From Hyphomonadaceae bacterium (GTDB lineage: Bacteria; Pseudomonadota; Alphaproteobacteria; Caulobacterales; Aquidulcibacteraceae), in assembly GCA_025458365.1 (NCBI GenBank), contig JALOSP010000117.1:1-5457 (forward strand): 5,457 nt of DNA, given 5' to 3'. The notes under the pieces are model-generated. The model had not been told where the DNA came from, ran no database searches, and worked only from the letters and a program-made list of their open reading frames with translations. This document shows positions 1 through 5,457 of the stretch, one piece after another. The first letter of the stretch is position 1; every line of letters starts with the position of its first letter. Both the position numbers and the translations under genes were made by a program.

Positions 1-206
1 CCTGCAGTCGTGAAGTAGAGCGAGGCCAGCAGCAGCATGGCAAACAGCGTGAACAGTCCAGCGATACTGGCTGCGACCCGAAATGTCGTGGTCCGGGCGA
101 TGGCGCGGATACTGGCCAGTGGCGGCTGCAGGCGTCCCCGCAGCCGCGATGCCAGCCAGTCTGCCACGGGTCGCTGTCCGACGGAGTTCGGGTCTGGCCC
201 TGCCAC
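1..206 (-). CDS. Sensor histidine kinase, N-terminal part (cut by left edge)
   Basis: This reading frame begins 8 bases after the response regulator stop and is open to the window edge, giving 68 codons. The proposed start is a GTG at 206; another in-frame GTG lies at 167, and neither has a strong ribosome binding site. The N-terminus is about 40 residues long, basic, and predicted cytoplasmic. It is followed by an RTTTFRVA junction and a hydrophobic segment at about residues 44-66 (SIAGLFTLFAMLLLASLYF). That layout is typical of the first membrane helix of alphaproteobacterial histidine kinases partnered with OmpR-type regulators. The sensor, HAMP, phospho-acceptor and ATPase domains would all lie outside the window. 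The kinase assignment therefore rests on the membrane-helix pattern and on its place directly after a response regulator. It probably phosphorylates that regulator; the signal it senses is unknown. Confidence 0.75.
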   Translation of the reverse strand, partial: MAGPDPNSVGQRPVADWLASRLRGRLQPPLASIRAIARTTTFRVAASIAGLFTLFAMLLLASLYFTTA

Positions 207-214
207 GCCGCCCG

Positions 215-886
215 TCAACCTTCCAGGCGGTAGCCCGAGCCACGCACCGTGTGGAGCATCTGACGCTCGAAGTCCTTGTCGATCTTCGAGCGCAGGCGCG
301 ACACATGGACATCAATGACATTGGTCTGGGGGTCGAAGTGATAGTCCCAGACCTTTTCCAGCAGCATGGTGCGCGTCACGACCTGACCGGCGTTGCGCAT
401 CAGATATTCCAGCAGCTTGAACTCACGCGGCTGGATGTCGATCTTCTTTCCCGCCCGACGCACCACGCGGGCCAGCAGGTCCATTTCCAGATCACCGACC
501 TGCAACAGGGTCTGGGGCACATCGCTGTCGCCACGGCGCCCGAGAGCTTCGACCCGGGCGATCAGCTCGCTGGCCGCATAGGGCTTGGCCAGATAGTCAT
601 CGGCGCCGGCGTTGAGACCTTCAACCCGATGCTCCACCTCGCCCAGTGCCGACAGAAACAGGACTGGTGTGCGCACACCGGAGGCACGCAGATCGGTGAC
701 CACGCTGAGACCGTCACGGCCTGGCAGCATCCGGTCAAACACCATGACGTCATAGGGGTTGCTTCGGGCCATGATGTCGCCATCCACCCCGTTTTGCGCC
801 ACATCGACCACATGACCCACTTCCATCAGCGCACGCCGCATGTATGCGGCGGTCTCTGTTGAGTCCTCGACAACCAGAATCCGCAT
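215..886 (-). CDS. OmpR-family two-component response regulator
   Basis: A 223-residue DNA-binding response regulator, the usual length for the OmpR/PhoB class. The receiver domain covers about residues 1-117. It has the acidic pair E7-D8, the phosphorylated aspartate D51 in FDRMLPG, S79 at the Thr/Ser switch position and K101 in the LAKPY loop. After a short linker, a winged-helix domain covers about 125-221, with the NVIDVHVSRLRSKID recognition-helix region and the terminal VRGSGYRL hairpin. I place the start at ATG 886, where the protein begins MRILVVED and a GGGGG stretch (892-896) sits 5 bases upstream. An upstream TTG at 898 has AGGA at 904-907 and would add only four residues. The gene starts 30 bases after the degP stop and ends 8 bases before the kinase, so the three genes look co-transcribed. 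Its targets are not visible; degP and its own operon are natural candidates. The family call is firm, the regulon unknown. Confidence 0.95.
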   Translation of the reverse strand: MRILVVEDSTETAAYMRRALMEVGHVVDVAQNGVDGDIMARSNPYDVMVFDRMLPGRDGLSVVTDLRASGVRTPVLFLSALGEVEHRVEGLNAGADDYLAKPYAASELIARVEALGRRGDSDVPQTLLQVGDLEMDLLARVVRRAGKKIDIQPREFKLLEYLMRNAGQVVTRTMLLEKVWDYHFDPQTNVIDVHVSRLRSKIDKDFERQMLHTVRGSGYRLEG

Positions 887-891
887 GCCAG

Positions 892-896
892 CCCCC
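892..896 (-). promoter_or_regulatory. Likely ribosome binding site of the response regulator
   Basis: Five consecutive G residues on the minus strand lie 5 bases before ATG 886. They support the MRILVVED start, which also matches the normal receiver N-terminus. The competing TTG at 898 has its own AGGA (904-907) at equal spacing, so the longer form is not excluded. Confidence 0.5.
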
Positions 897-916
897 AATC
901 AAGTCCTGTAAATGCT

Positions 917-2530
917 TTAAGGTGTCAGCGGCAGGGCCAGGAAACCTGAACCGGCGCGACTTTGCACGAACAGCCTGACAGCCGGACGGTTGGCGGTGCG
1001 GGCCTCATCGATCGCGCGGACCAGACCGTCGACGCTCTCGACTGGCGTACCGTTGACTTCTAGCACCGCATCTCCGGGCTGCAGGCCACGTCGGGAAGCT
1101 TCGCTGCGCGGCTCGACTGCAAGGACCACCAGACCCTGACGGCCATCTTCCAGACGCAGCCGCGAGCGGCTCCGTTCGTCCAGCGGGCTCAAGGACATGC
1201 CCAGCACGGCAGCGGGCTTTGCAGCAGCGTCGGGCTCATCCCCACCACGGCCCGCATCGGTGCGCGCGCCCTCGGCAGCGGTGCCTGACGACATCGCCGC
1301 CAGTTGCTGCTCGCTCGGACGGGCTGCTGTCACGACATTGACAGTGCGGCGGGCGCTGTTGGGTGTCACCACTTCCAGCGCAAGGCGGGCACCCACGGGT
1401 GCGGCGCCGATCCGGCGCGTCAAATCGGTCGAGCTGGTCACGGGACGGCCGTCGATCTTCACAACCACTTCACCGCGTTGCAACCCGGCCTGTGCGGCGG
1501 GCGATCCGGCTGTGACTGCGTTGATCAGTGCGCCGTTGGCATTGGGCAGGCCATAGGTCGAAGCCAGGTCCGGCGACAGCGACTGAACGGCCACGCCCAT
1601 CCAGCCGTAGGTGACAGAACCACTGCGCATCAATTGTTCGGCCACATTGGCAGCGATCGACGCGGGCACTGCAAACCCGATCCCGTCGCTGCCACCATCG
1701 GTGCTGATGATCTGGGTGTTGATCCCGACCACCCGACCGCGCATGTCAAAGGTGGGCCCGCCAGAATTGCCCGGGTTGATGGGTGCGTCGATCTGGATGA
1801 AATCGGAGATGTTGCGTCCGCTGTTGATGTCCCGACCGATGGCAGACACGATCCCGGCTGTGGCTGTTCCTCCCAACCCGAACGGATTGCCGATTGCCAC
1901 GACCCAATCACCGACACGCGGCTGGGCATTAGGAGCAAATTCCACATAGGGGAACCGGCCGCCATCCACCTTGATCACGGCAAGGTCTGTGCGGGGGTCT
2001 GCGCCGACCAGCCGGGCACGCAATTCACGTCCGTCCTTCAAAGTCACCGTAATCTGCGTGGCGTTGCGGACCACGTGGTTGTTGGTGATGATAAAGCCAT
2101 CTTCGGAAATGAAGAAACCCGAGCCACCCCCACGCCGTTCGGGATTGGCACCGTCCATCCGGCGCCGCAACTCTTCGCGCAATTGCGGCGGCAGGCTGTC
2201 AAAGCGGGGATCATCGTCCAGATTGTCAGAGCCTGCACCGGCGTCCTGGATCACTGCGAGCGAGACGACAGCCGGTGACACACGTTCGACGAGGTCGGCG
2301 AAGCTGGGCAACTGCGCGGCGGCGGCTGGCGCCTGTGGTCGGATGGCCTGTGCGGCGACCTGTTCAGGGTGAAGGATATGGCCCGCGCCGAAAGCCCCGG
2401 TTGCCAGTGCGAGGGCGGCTGCACCAGTGAGGATCGGGCGGGAAAAAAAGCCCTTGCGTCCCGGCTTGCCTGCGCCCTGTGCAGGTGCAGAGCTTGCAGC
2501 AACAGTCTCGATGCGGGTCGGATGGTCCAT
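917..2530 (-). CDS. degP: DegP/HtrA (Do-family) periplasmic serine endoprotease
   Basis: This is a 537-residue trypsin-like protease and chaperone of the Do family, which degrades or refolds damaged periplasmic proteins. Counting from ATG 2530, a basic N-terminus is followed by a hydrophobic segment at about 30-50. An Ala-X-Ala-like site near 57-62 means it could be a cleaved signal peptide or a membrane anchor. The catalytic triad is complete: H152 in ITNNHVV, D182 in RTDLAVI and S256 in NPGNSGGP. A charged loop at about 103-136 precedes the protease core and matches the family's LA loop. PDZ1 covers about 306-404, an Ala/Gly/Asp-rich linker about 405-441, and PDZ2 about 442-527. An in-frame ATG at 2542 would add four residues, but the best ribosome binding site lies between the two starts. 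It follows ccmH after about 300 bases and precedes a two-component pair, which suggests an envelope-stress operon. Family and catalytic competence are clear; substrates and control are not. Confidence 0.96.
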   Translation of the reverse strand: MDHPTRIETVAASSAPAQGAGKPGRKGFFSRPILTGAAALALATGAFGAGHILHPEQVAAQAIRPQAPAAAAQLPSFADLVERVSPAVVSLAVIQDAGAGSDNLDDDPRFDSLPPQLREELRRRMDGANPERRGGGSGFFISEDGFIITNNHVVRNATQITVTLKDGRELRARLVGADPRTDLAVIKVDGGRFPYVEFAPNAQPRVGDWVVAIGNPFGLGGTATAGIVSAIGRDINSGRNISDFIQIDAPINPGNSGGPTFDMRGRVVGINTQIISTDGGSDGIGFAVPASIAANVAEQLMRSGSVTYGWMGVAVQSLSPDLASTYGLPNANGALINAVTAGSPAAQAGLQRGEVVVKIDGRPVTSSTDLTRRIGAAPVGARLALEVVTPNSARRTVNVVTAARPSEQQLAAMSSGTAAEGARTDAGRGGDEPDAAAKPAAVLGMSLSPLDERSRSRLRLEDGRQGLVVLAVEPRSEASRRGLQPGDAVLEVNGTPVESVDGLVRAIDEARTANRPAVRLFVQSRAGSGFLALPLTP

Positions 2531-2535
2531 CATGT

Positions 2536-2540
2536 TCCTC
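2536..2540 (-). promoter_or_regulatory. Ribosome binding site that decides the degP start
   Basis: GAGGA on the minus strand lies 5 bases before ATG 2530 and 2 bases before ATG 2533. It sits inside the reading frame that would begin at ATG 2542, which itself has only a weak TAGG upstream. Spacing therefore favours ATG 2530. Confidence 0.55.
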
Positions 2541-2548
2541 ATGGCCTA

Positions 2549-2596
2549 GATCAAATTGCGTTTTGATGGAATCATCAACGCAGAAGCAATTTGATC
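2549..2596 (-). repeat. Nested inverted repeat just upstream of degP
   Basis: The outer arms GATCAAATTGC (2549-2559) and GCAATTTGATC (2586-2596) are exact 11-base inverted copies. The 26 bases between them contain a second exact inverted repeat, TTGATG (2563-2568) and CATCAA (2573-2578), around a 4-base centre. In RNA read from the minus strand this could fold into one long interrupted hairpin ending 6 bases before ATG 2542 and 18 before ATG 2530. It leaves the GAGGA ribosome binding site unpaired and has no following U-run. An operator is therefore a better guess than a terminator or a direct RNA thermometer. Confidence 0.7.
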
Positions 2597-2601
2597 AAAT
2601 T
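2588..2601. repeat. Perfect 14-bp palindrome AATTTGATCAAATT
   Basis: This exact 14-base palindrome overlaps the right arm of the nested repeat. Its half GATCAAATT recurs in direct orientation at 2549-2557, 44 bases away, roughly four helical turns. A dimeric regulator binding at both sites would be compatible with this layout; no binding protein is identified. Confidence 0.65.
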
Positions 2602-2718
2602 CAAAAGTTTTGTGCGCAACTTCGTTTCCGTCGAACCGAAACGCGCACTGGATCATGTCTTGCAGACAGCGGGCACACAACCGCCGCGTCTGCACAGTAC
2701 CATATGTGACCAGCAACG

Positions 2719-2734
2719 TGGCAATGCCATGGCA
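2719..2734. repeat. Three alternating TGGCA/TGCCA half-sites
   Basis: TGGCA (2719-2723), TGCCA (2725-2729) and TGGCA (2730-2734) stand side by side. They form an 11-base palindrome with one central base and an exact 10-base palindrome (TGCCATGGCA) that share the middle unit. The element lies in the ccmH-degP gap. A role as a protein-binding site is possible but unsupported by any recognised consensus. Confidence 0.4.
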
Positions 2735-2787
2735 CCAACCTTAAAATACTGTCACGCGGGGCTGGTCGGCGCGCCAGCGCAGGTTTT

Positions 2788-2801
2788 GTTTCCATGGAAA
2801 C
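2788..2801. repeat. Perfect 14-bp palindrome GTTTCCATGGAAAC
   Basis: An exact 14-base palindrome lies 41 bases after the ccmH stop. It would make a poor hairpin, because there is no spacer and no T-run follows it on the minus strand, so it is not a convincing terminator. A related inverted pair with the same GTTTC/GAAAC ends, CGTTTC-N9-GAAACG, occurs at 2623-2643, suggesting two related sites in the same gap. Confidence 0.55.
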
Positions 2802-2841
2802 GGACTTGTGAGCCAGACCATTGATCCAGCGCCATGAACCG

Positions 2842-3318
2842 TCAATCCGGTTGCTGGTGCCGCAAGATTGCAGCTCGAGCCTCGGCATCATCGGCGGGCG
2901 ACACAGCTGCCTCGGCCTGCCTGCCGCTCCTGCGCATCTGCCAGACAATCCCGCCAGCCCCGGCGAGCAACAGGATGAGAGGCGCACCCCAAAGCGCGGC
3001 TGTCTCCAAGCTGACCTTGGGGCGGAGCAGGACGAAATCGCCGTAGCGGCTGGCAAACCAGCTGCGCACTTCCGCGTCCGTGTCGCCGGCGGCAATCCGC
3101 GTCCGGATCGCCTCGCGCATGTCGATGGCGATCTCGGCCTGCGACAGGGCAACAGGCTCGTTCTCGCAGACGACACAGCGGATCTCCCGGCCCAATGCCT
3201 GAGCGCGGGCTTCCTGTGCCGGATCGGCCAGAACGGTTTCCGCCTGAACCGGTCCGGCGGGCCCACAGAGCGCGACCGTGGCAAGCCAGATCGCGCAAAC
3301 CGGCCGGGCGGCCTTCAT
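2842..3318 (-). CDS. ccmH: Cytochrome c maturation protein CcmH (CycL type)
   Basis: A 158-residue membrane-anchored thiol oxidoreductase of the Ccm (System I) pathway. It is thought to help reduce the CXXC cysteines of apocytochrome c, or to present the apoprotein to CcmF for heme attachment. A signal peptide occupies about residues 1-26 (PVQA before E27). The periplasmic helical domain carries the family motif RCVVC, with redox cysteines C48 and C51, and continues to about 105. One membrane helix follows at about 107-127, then a short cytoplasmic tail. The residues after the motif are CENEPVALS, where many homologues have CQNQSI-D/A-S. The protein lacks the C-terminal TPR domain fused in the E. 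coli protein, so a separate CcmI is expected. Its ATG overlaps the ccmF stop (ATGA, 3318-3315), with AGG a few bases upstream. No ccmG lies between ccmF and ccmH. Confidence 0.95.
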   Translation of the reverse strand: MKAARPVCAIWLATVALCGPAGPVQAETVLADPAQEARAQALGREIRCVVCENEPVALSQAEIAIDMREAIRTRIAAGDTDAEVRSWFASRYGDFVLLRPKVSLETAALWGAPLILLLAGAGGIVWQMRRSGRQAEAAVSPADDAEARAAILRHQQPD

Positions 3319-5348
3319 GCCACCTGCCCTGCTTCAGCTGCCGGCTCGCCGGCCGGTTCGCCGGCAGGTTGTGAGCGCCCGGCCGCGCGCGCAGGCGTCG
3401 GCGCCCCGATGCGGAGCCGCCGGTCGCTCAGACTGACAAACCCGCCCAGCGCCATGATAAACACGCCCCCGAAAATCAGGCTCACCAGCGGATTGTAATA
3501 GGTACGCACCGTCCAGGCGACACCGGAGGGCGTGTCTACCGGATCACCGAGAGCCACATACAGATCACCCGCCAGTTCGTGGCGCAGACCGACTTCTGTG
3601 GTGGGCATCCGTGCGGCAGGATAGAACCGGCGCTGCGGCTTCAGGGTAACAGACCGGCCATCGGGCCCGGTGATCACGACAGTTCCCTCATCCGCATAAT
3701 AGTTGGGGCCTTCGACAGGACGGACGCCATCGAGCCGGATTGTCCGCCCGGCAAAGGCGGCCTCCTGGCCGGATCGCAGGGACAGGGTCTGCTCGATCCG
3801 GAAACTGGTCTCGGCCACCGCACCCAGTGTGAAGATGCCGACACCAAGGTGTGCCAAGGTCATGCCCATGGCTGCGCGGGGAAGCGTCACCATCCGGCGC
3901 AGGCTCTGCGCGACCGGCAGACGACCCAGACGGATACGCTCGGCCAGTTCGACCAGTGCACCCAGAACCAGCCATGTGCCCAGCGCCAGGCCGATCGCAG
4001 CCAGCGCCTTGCCACCTGCAAGCGCCACGGCAACCACGCCCACGCACACCGTTATGGCCGCAGCGACCCACAAGCGCTGCATCGCCGCAGCCAGATCGGC
4101 CCGCTTCCATGACAGCAGCGGGGCAACCGGCAAAGCCAGTAGCAGGATCGCCATCAGGGGGTTGAAAGTCATGTTGAAATAGGGCGGGCCGACAGAAATC
4201 GCCTGCTTGAACACTGCCTCTGCGGCCAGCGGATAGAGCGTGCCCACAAGCACTGTGGCTGTCGCCACTGTCAGGAACAGATTGTTGAGCACCAGCGCGC
4301 CTTCACGGCTGATCGGAGCAAATACGCCACGATCGGAACCGACCAGATGAGCCCGCAGACCATAGAGCGCTAGACCGCCGCCGGTGAACACCAGAAGGAT
4401 CAGCAAGATCCACATGCCGCGTTCGGGATCCAGAGCGAACGCATGCACCGATGTCAGCACACCCGACCGCACCAGGAATGTGCCCAGCAAGGACAACGAA
4501 AATGTCAGGATCGACAGCAGGATCGTCCAGTTTGCCAGCGCCCCACGCTTTTCTGTCACGATGGCCGAATGCAGCAGTGCTGCCCCCAGAAGCCAGGGCA
4601 TGAAGCTGGCATTCTCTACCGGATCCCAGAACCACCAGCCGCCCCAGCCGAGTTCGTAATAGGCCCAGTACGACCCCAGCGCGATGCCCAGCGTCAGGAA
4701 AGTCCAGCTGGCCAGCGCCCAAGGCCTGACCCAGCGGGCCCAGGCCGCATCAACCCGACCTTCGAGCAGCGCTGCCACGGCCAGAGAGAACAGGACAGAG
4801 GAACCGACGTAACCGAGATAGAGCAAGGGCGGGTGGGCCGCCAGCGCCGGGTCCTGCAGCAGCGGGTTGAGGTCGTTGCCCTGGAATGGGGCCGGATCCA
4901 GCCGCACAAACGGGTTCGAGGCAAAGATCAGATAGGCCAGAACCGCTGCCGTCACCAGCCCTTGCACACCCACAGCCCGGGCCCGCAGATTCCAGCGCAG
5001 TCCACCTGACAGCCGGGCCAGCCCCCAACCGAACCCTGCCGAGACGAGGCACCAGAGCAGCATCGAGCCCTCATGGTTCCCCCAGGTCCCGGCAATCTTG
5101 TACAGAACCGGCTTGAGCGTGTGAGAATTTGCCGCCACATTTTCAACTGAAAAGTCCGAGCGGATAAACGCGGCCATCAACACCGCGAACGCAACAGACA
5201 GTGTGAAAAAGGCGATGTCTGCCGCCGCCGCCGACATGCCGGCCAGCCGCACATCGCGCGCATGGCCGCCCGCAAGCCCCGCCAGCGCCTGAAACAGGCT
5301 GGCCATCAAGGCCAGCAATAGCGCAAAATGGCCGATCTCGACGCTCAT
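3315..5348 (-). CDS. ccmF: Heme lyase subunit CcmF (CycK type)
   Basis: A 677-residue polytopic inner-membrane protein, slightly longer than the roughly 650 usual for the family. CcmF takes heme from holo-CcmE and, with CcmH, attaches it to apocytochrome c. The tryptophan-rich WWD segment is at about 234-251 (WGGWWFWDPVENASF). All four histidines known in the family can be aligned: H172 in AHPPLLYLGY and H302 in VHAFALDP (periplasmic, flanking the WWD heme site), and H260 in LLHSAIVTEKRG and H500 in LAHLGVG (membrane heme ligands). Many membrane helices fill residues 1-515. A periplasmic beta-rich domain spans about 515-612, followed by a last helix at about 618-638. The C-terminus ends in a repetitive Pro/Ala/Gly/Glu tail. 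ATG 5348 has GGAG (5359-5362) ten bases upstream and overlaps the preceding stop as TGATG. The ATGA overlap with ccmH shows tight co-expression. Confidence 0.98.
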   Translation of the reverse strand: MSVEIGHFALLLALMASLFQALAGLAGGHARDVRLAGMSAAAADIAFFTLSVAFAVLMAAFIRSDFSVENVAANSHTLKPVLYKIAGTWGNHEGSMLLWCLVSAGFGWGLARLSGGLRWNLRARAVGVQGLVTAAVLAYLIFASNPFVRLDPAPFQGNDLNPLLQDPALAAHPPLLYLGYVGSSVLFSLAVAALLEGRVDAAWARWVRPWALASWTFLTLGIALGSYWAYYELGWGGWWFWDPVENASFMPWLLGAALLHSAIVTEKRGALANWTILLSILTFSLSLLGTFLVRSGVLTSVHAFALDPERGMWILLILLVFTGGGLALYGLRAHLVGSDRGVFAPISREGALVLNNLFLTVATATVLVGTLYPLAAEAVFKQAISVGPPYFNMTFNPLMAILLLALPVAPLLSWKRADLAAAMQRLWVAAAITVCVGVVAVALAGGKALAAIGLALGTWLVLGALVELAERIRLGRLPVAQSLRRMVTLPRAAMGMTLAHLGVGIFTLGAVAETSFRIEQTLSLRSGQEAAFAGRTIRLDGVRPVEGPNYYADEGTVVITGPDGRSVTLKPQRRFYPAARMPTTEVGLRHELAGDLYVALGDPVDTPSGVAWTVRTYYNPLVSLIFGGVFIMALGGFVSLSDRRLRIGAPTPARAAGRSQPAGEPAGEPAAEAGQVA
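3333..3368 (-). repeat. Three 12-bp tandem units in the ccmF tail
   Basis: Near the end of ccmF three consecutive 12-base units encode PAGE, PAGE and PAAE. The first two differ only in synonymous third positions, and the third has diverged. The tail follows the last membrane helix and is probably disordered. It looks like slippage-type expansion without obvious function. Confidence 0.6.
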
Positions 5349-5457
5349 CAGCGGCCGGCTCCGACTGCTGCGGGCGCTGGGCCGCTTGCCGGTTGTCCGT
5401 AAGCAGGGGCCGTGTTGGCAGCTGTGGCCGAATTGCCTGTCATGGCCGGGGCCGCCG
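5348..5457 (-). CDS. C-terminal end of the gene before ccmF, probably ccmE (partial)
   Basis: A reading frame enters from the right edge and ends at TGA 5350-5348, giving 35 residues rich in Ala, Pro, Gly and Thr. The stop overlaps the ccmF start by one base (TGATG), a sign of translational coupling. None of the conserved parts of CcmE are visible: the beta-barrel and the heme-binding His in HXXXY would lie upstream of the window. The CcmE call rests only on the usual ccmE-ccmF-ccmH order. If it is right, the protein carries a low-complexity tail of at least 35 residues beyond its conserved core. Another ccm gene or an unrelated coupled gene cannot be excluded. Confidence 0.55.
   Translation of the reverse strand, partial: AAPAMTGNSATAANTAPAYGQPASGPAPAAVGAGR

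Larger units (their letters stand above)
2543..2841 (-). promoter_or_regulatory. Intergenic control region upstream of degP
   Basis: About 300 bases lie between the ccmH stop and degP with no convincing gene. The part nearest degP (about 2549-2610) is clearly more AT-rich than the flanking genes, as expected for a promoter region. The stretch holds several exact inverted repeats, listed separately. I could not find a good -35/-10 pair; the nearest guesses have several mismatches. No stem followed by a T-run is present on the minus strand, so there is no obvious intrinsic terminator for the ccm genes, and some readthrough into degP is possible. One GANTC site (2569-2573), the sequence methylated by CcrM in many alphaproteobacteria, lies at the centre of the degP-proximal repeat. 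The promoter role is inferred from position and composition. Confidence 0.5.

Noticed and set aside
83..862. Plus-strand open frame (259 codons) opposite the response regulator
   Set aside because: It covers the regulator almost exactly and shows no domain signature; high GC content removes stop codons from the complementary frame.
1304..2278. Long plus-strand open frame (324 codons) opposite degP
   Set aside because: degP has an intact catalytic triad and full domain structure in the opposite frame. The antisense frame is His/Asp/Gly/Arg-rich with no recognisable domain, as expected for the shadow of a GC-rich gene.
2431..2460. Tat-like signal in DegP (RKGFF near residues 25-30)
   Set aside because: The twin arginine is RK rather than RR and the rest of the motif is incomplete. 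Sec export is usual for this family.
2730..2744. Sigma-54-like TGGCAC followed by TTAA on the plus strand
   Set aside because: The -12 GC is missing, the orientation is away from every real gene, and the TGGCAC is part of the half-site array.
2761..2778. Hairpin GCTGG-N8-CCAGC after ccmH as a terminator
   Set aside because: A 5-bp stem with an 8-base loop and no adjacent T-run on the minus strand is not a convincing intrinsic terminator.
2591..2824. Plus-strand frame of 77 codons filling the ccmH-degP gap
   Set aside because: It begins with TTG inside the 14-bp palindrome, has only a weak AGAAG upstream, shows no clear GC bias at third codon positions, and matches no family I know.
2752..2835. 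27-codon minus-strand ORF starting 6 bases after the ccmH stop
   Set aside because: No ribosome binding site and no recognisable sequence; it includes the 14-bp palindrome. Too short to claim.
3579..5009. Plus-strand open frames opposite ccmF (3579-4112 and 4443-5009)
   Set aside because: Both are Arg/Gln/Pro-rich shadows of an unmistakable CcmF reading frame, without plausible starts or family motifs.

Overview
The window is ordinary GC-rich bacterial chromosome, and every gene I can support runs leftwards on the minus strand. Gene content and order point to an alphaproteobacterium. A CcmF/CcmH cytochrome c maturation pair with no ccmG between the two genes is followed by a Do-family periplasmic protease, an OmpR-type response regulator and a histidine kinase. 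I remember rhizobial chromosomes having the same order (cycHJKL, degP, regulator, kinase). I cannot assign an order or genus from the sequence.

Layout in the direction of transcription, right to left. (1) 5457-5348: the Ala/Pro-rich C-terminal end of a gene that enters from the right edge, probably ccmE by position. (2) 5348-3315: complete ccmF, coupled to the gene before it through a TGATG overlap. (3) 3318-2842: complete ccmH, coupled to ccmF through an ATGA overlap. (4) 2841-2543: about 300 bases without a convincing gene, but with several exact inverted repeats; this is presumably the control region of the next operon. (5) 2530-917: degP/htrA, a membrane-targeted serine protease with two PDZ domains. 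(6) 886-215: response regulator. (7) 206-1: start of a sensor histidine kinase, cut by the left edge.

Two functional blocks result. The ccm block delivers and attaches heme to apocytochromes c at the periplasmic face of the inner membrane. CcmE would be the heme chaperone, CcmF the heme-lyase core and CcmH the thiol-reducing partner. The second block is a periplasmic protein quality-control protease in an apparent operon with a two-component system, which suggests an envelope-stress circuit. Whether the two-component system controls degP, or senses cytochrome biogenesis, is inference only.

I found no mobile element, tRNA, rRNA, CRISPR array or undescribed system. The signal most worth a second look is the cluster of palindromes between ccmH and degP, especially the nested inverted repeats directly in front of degP.
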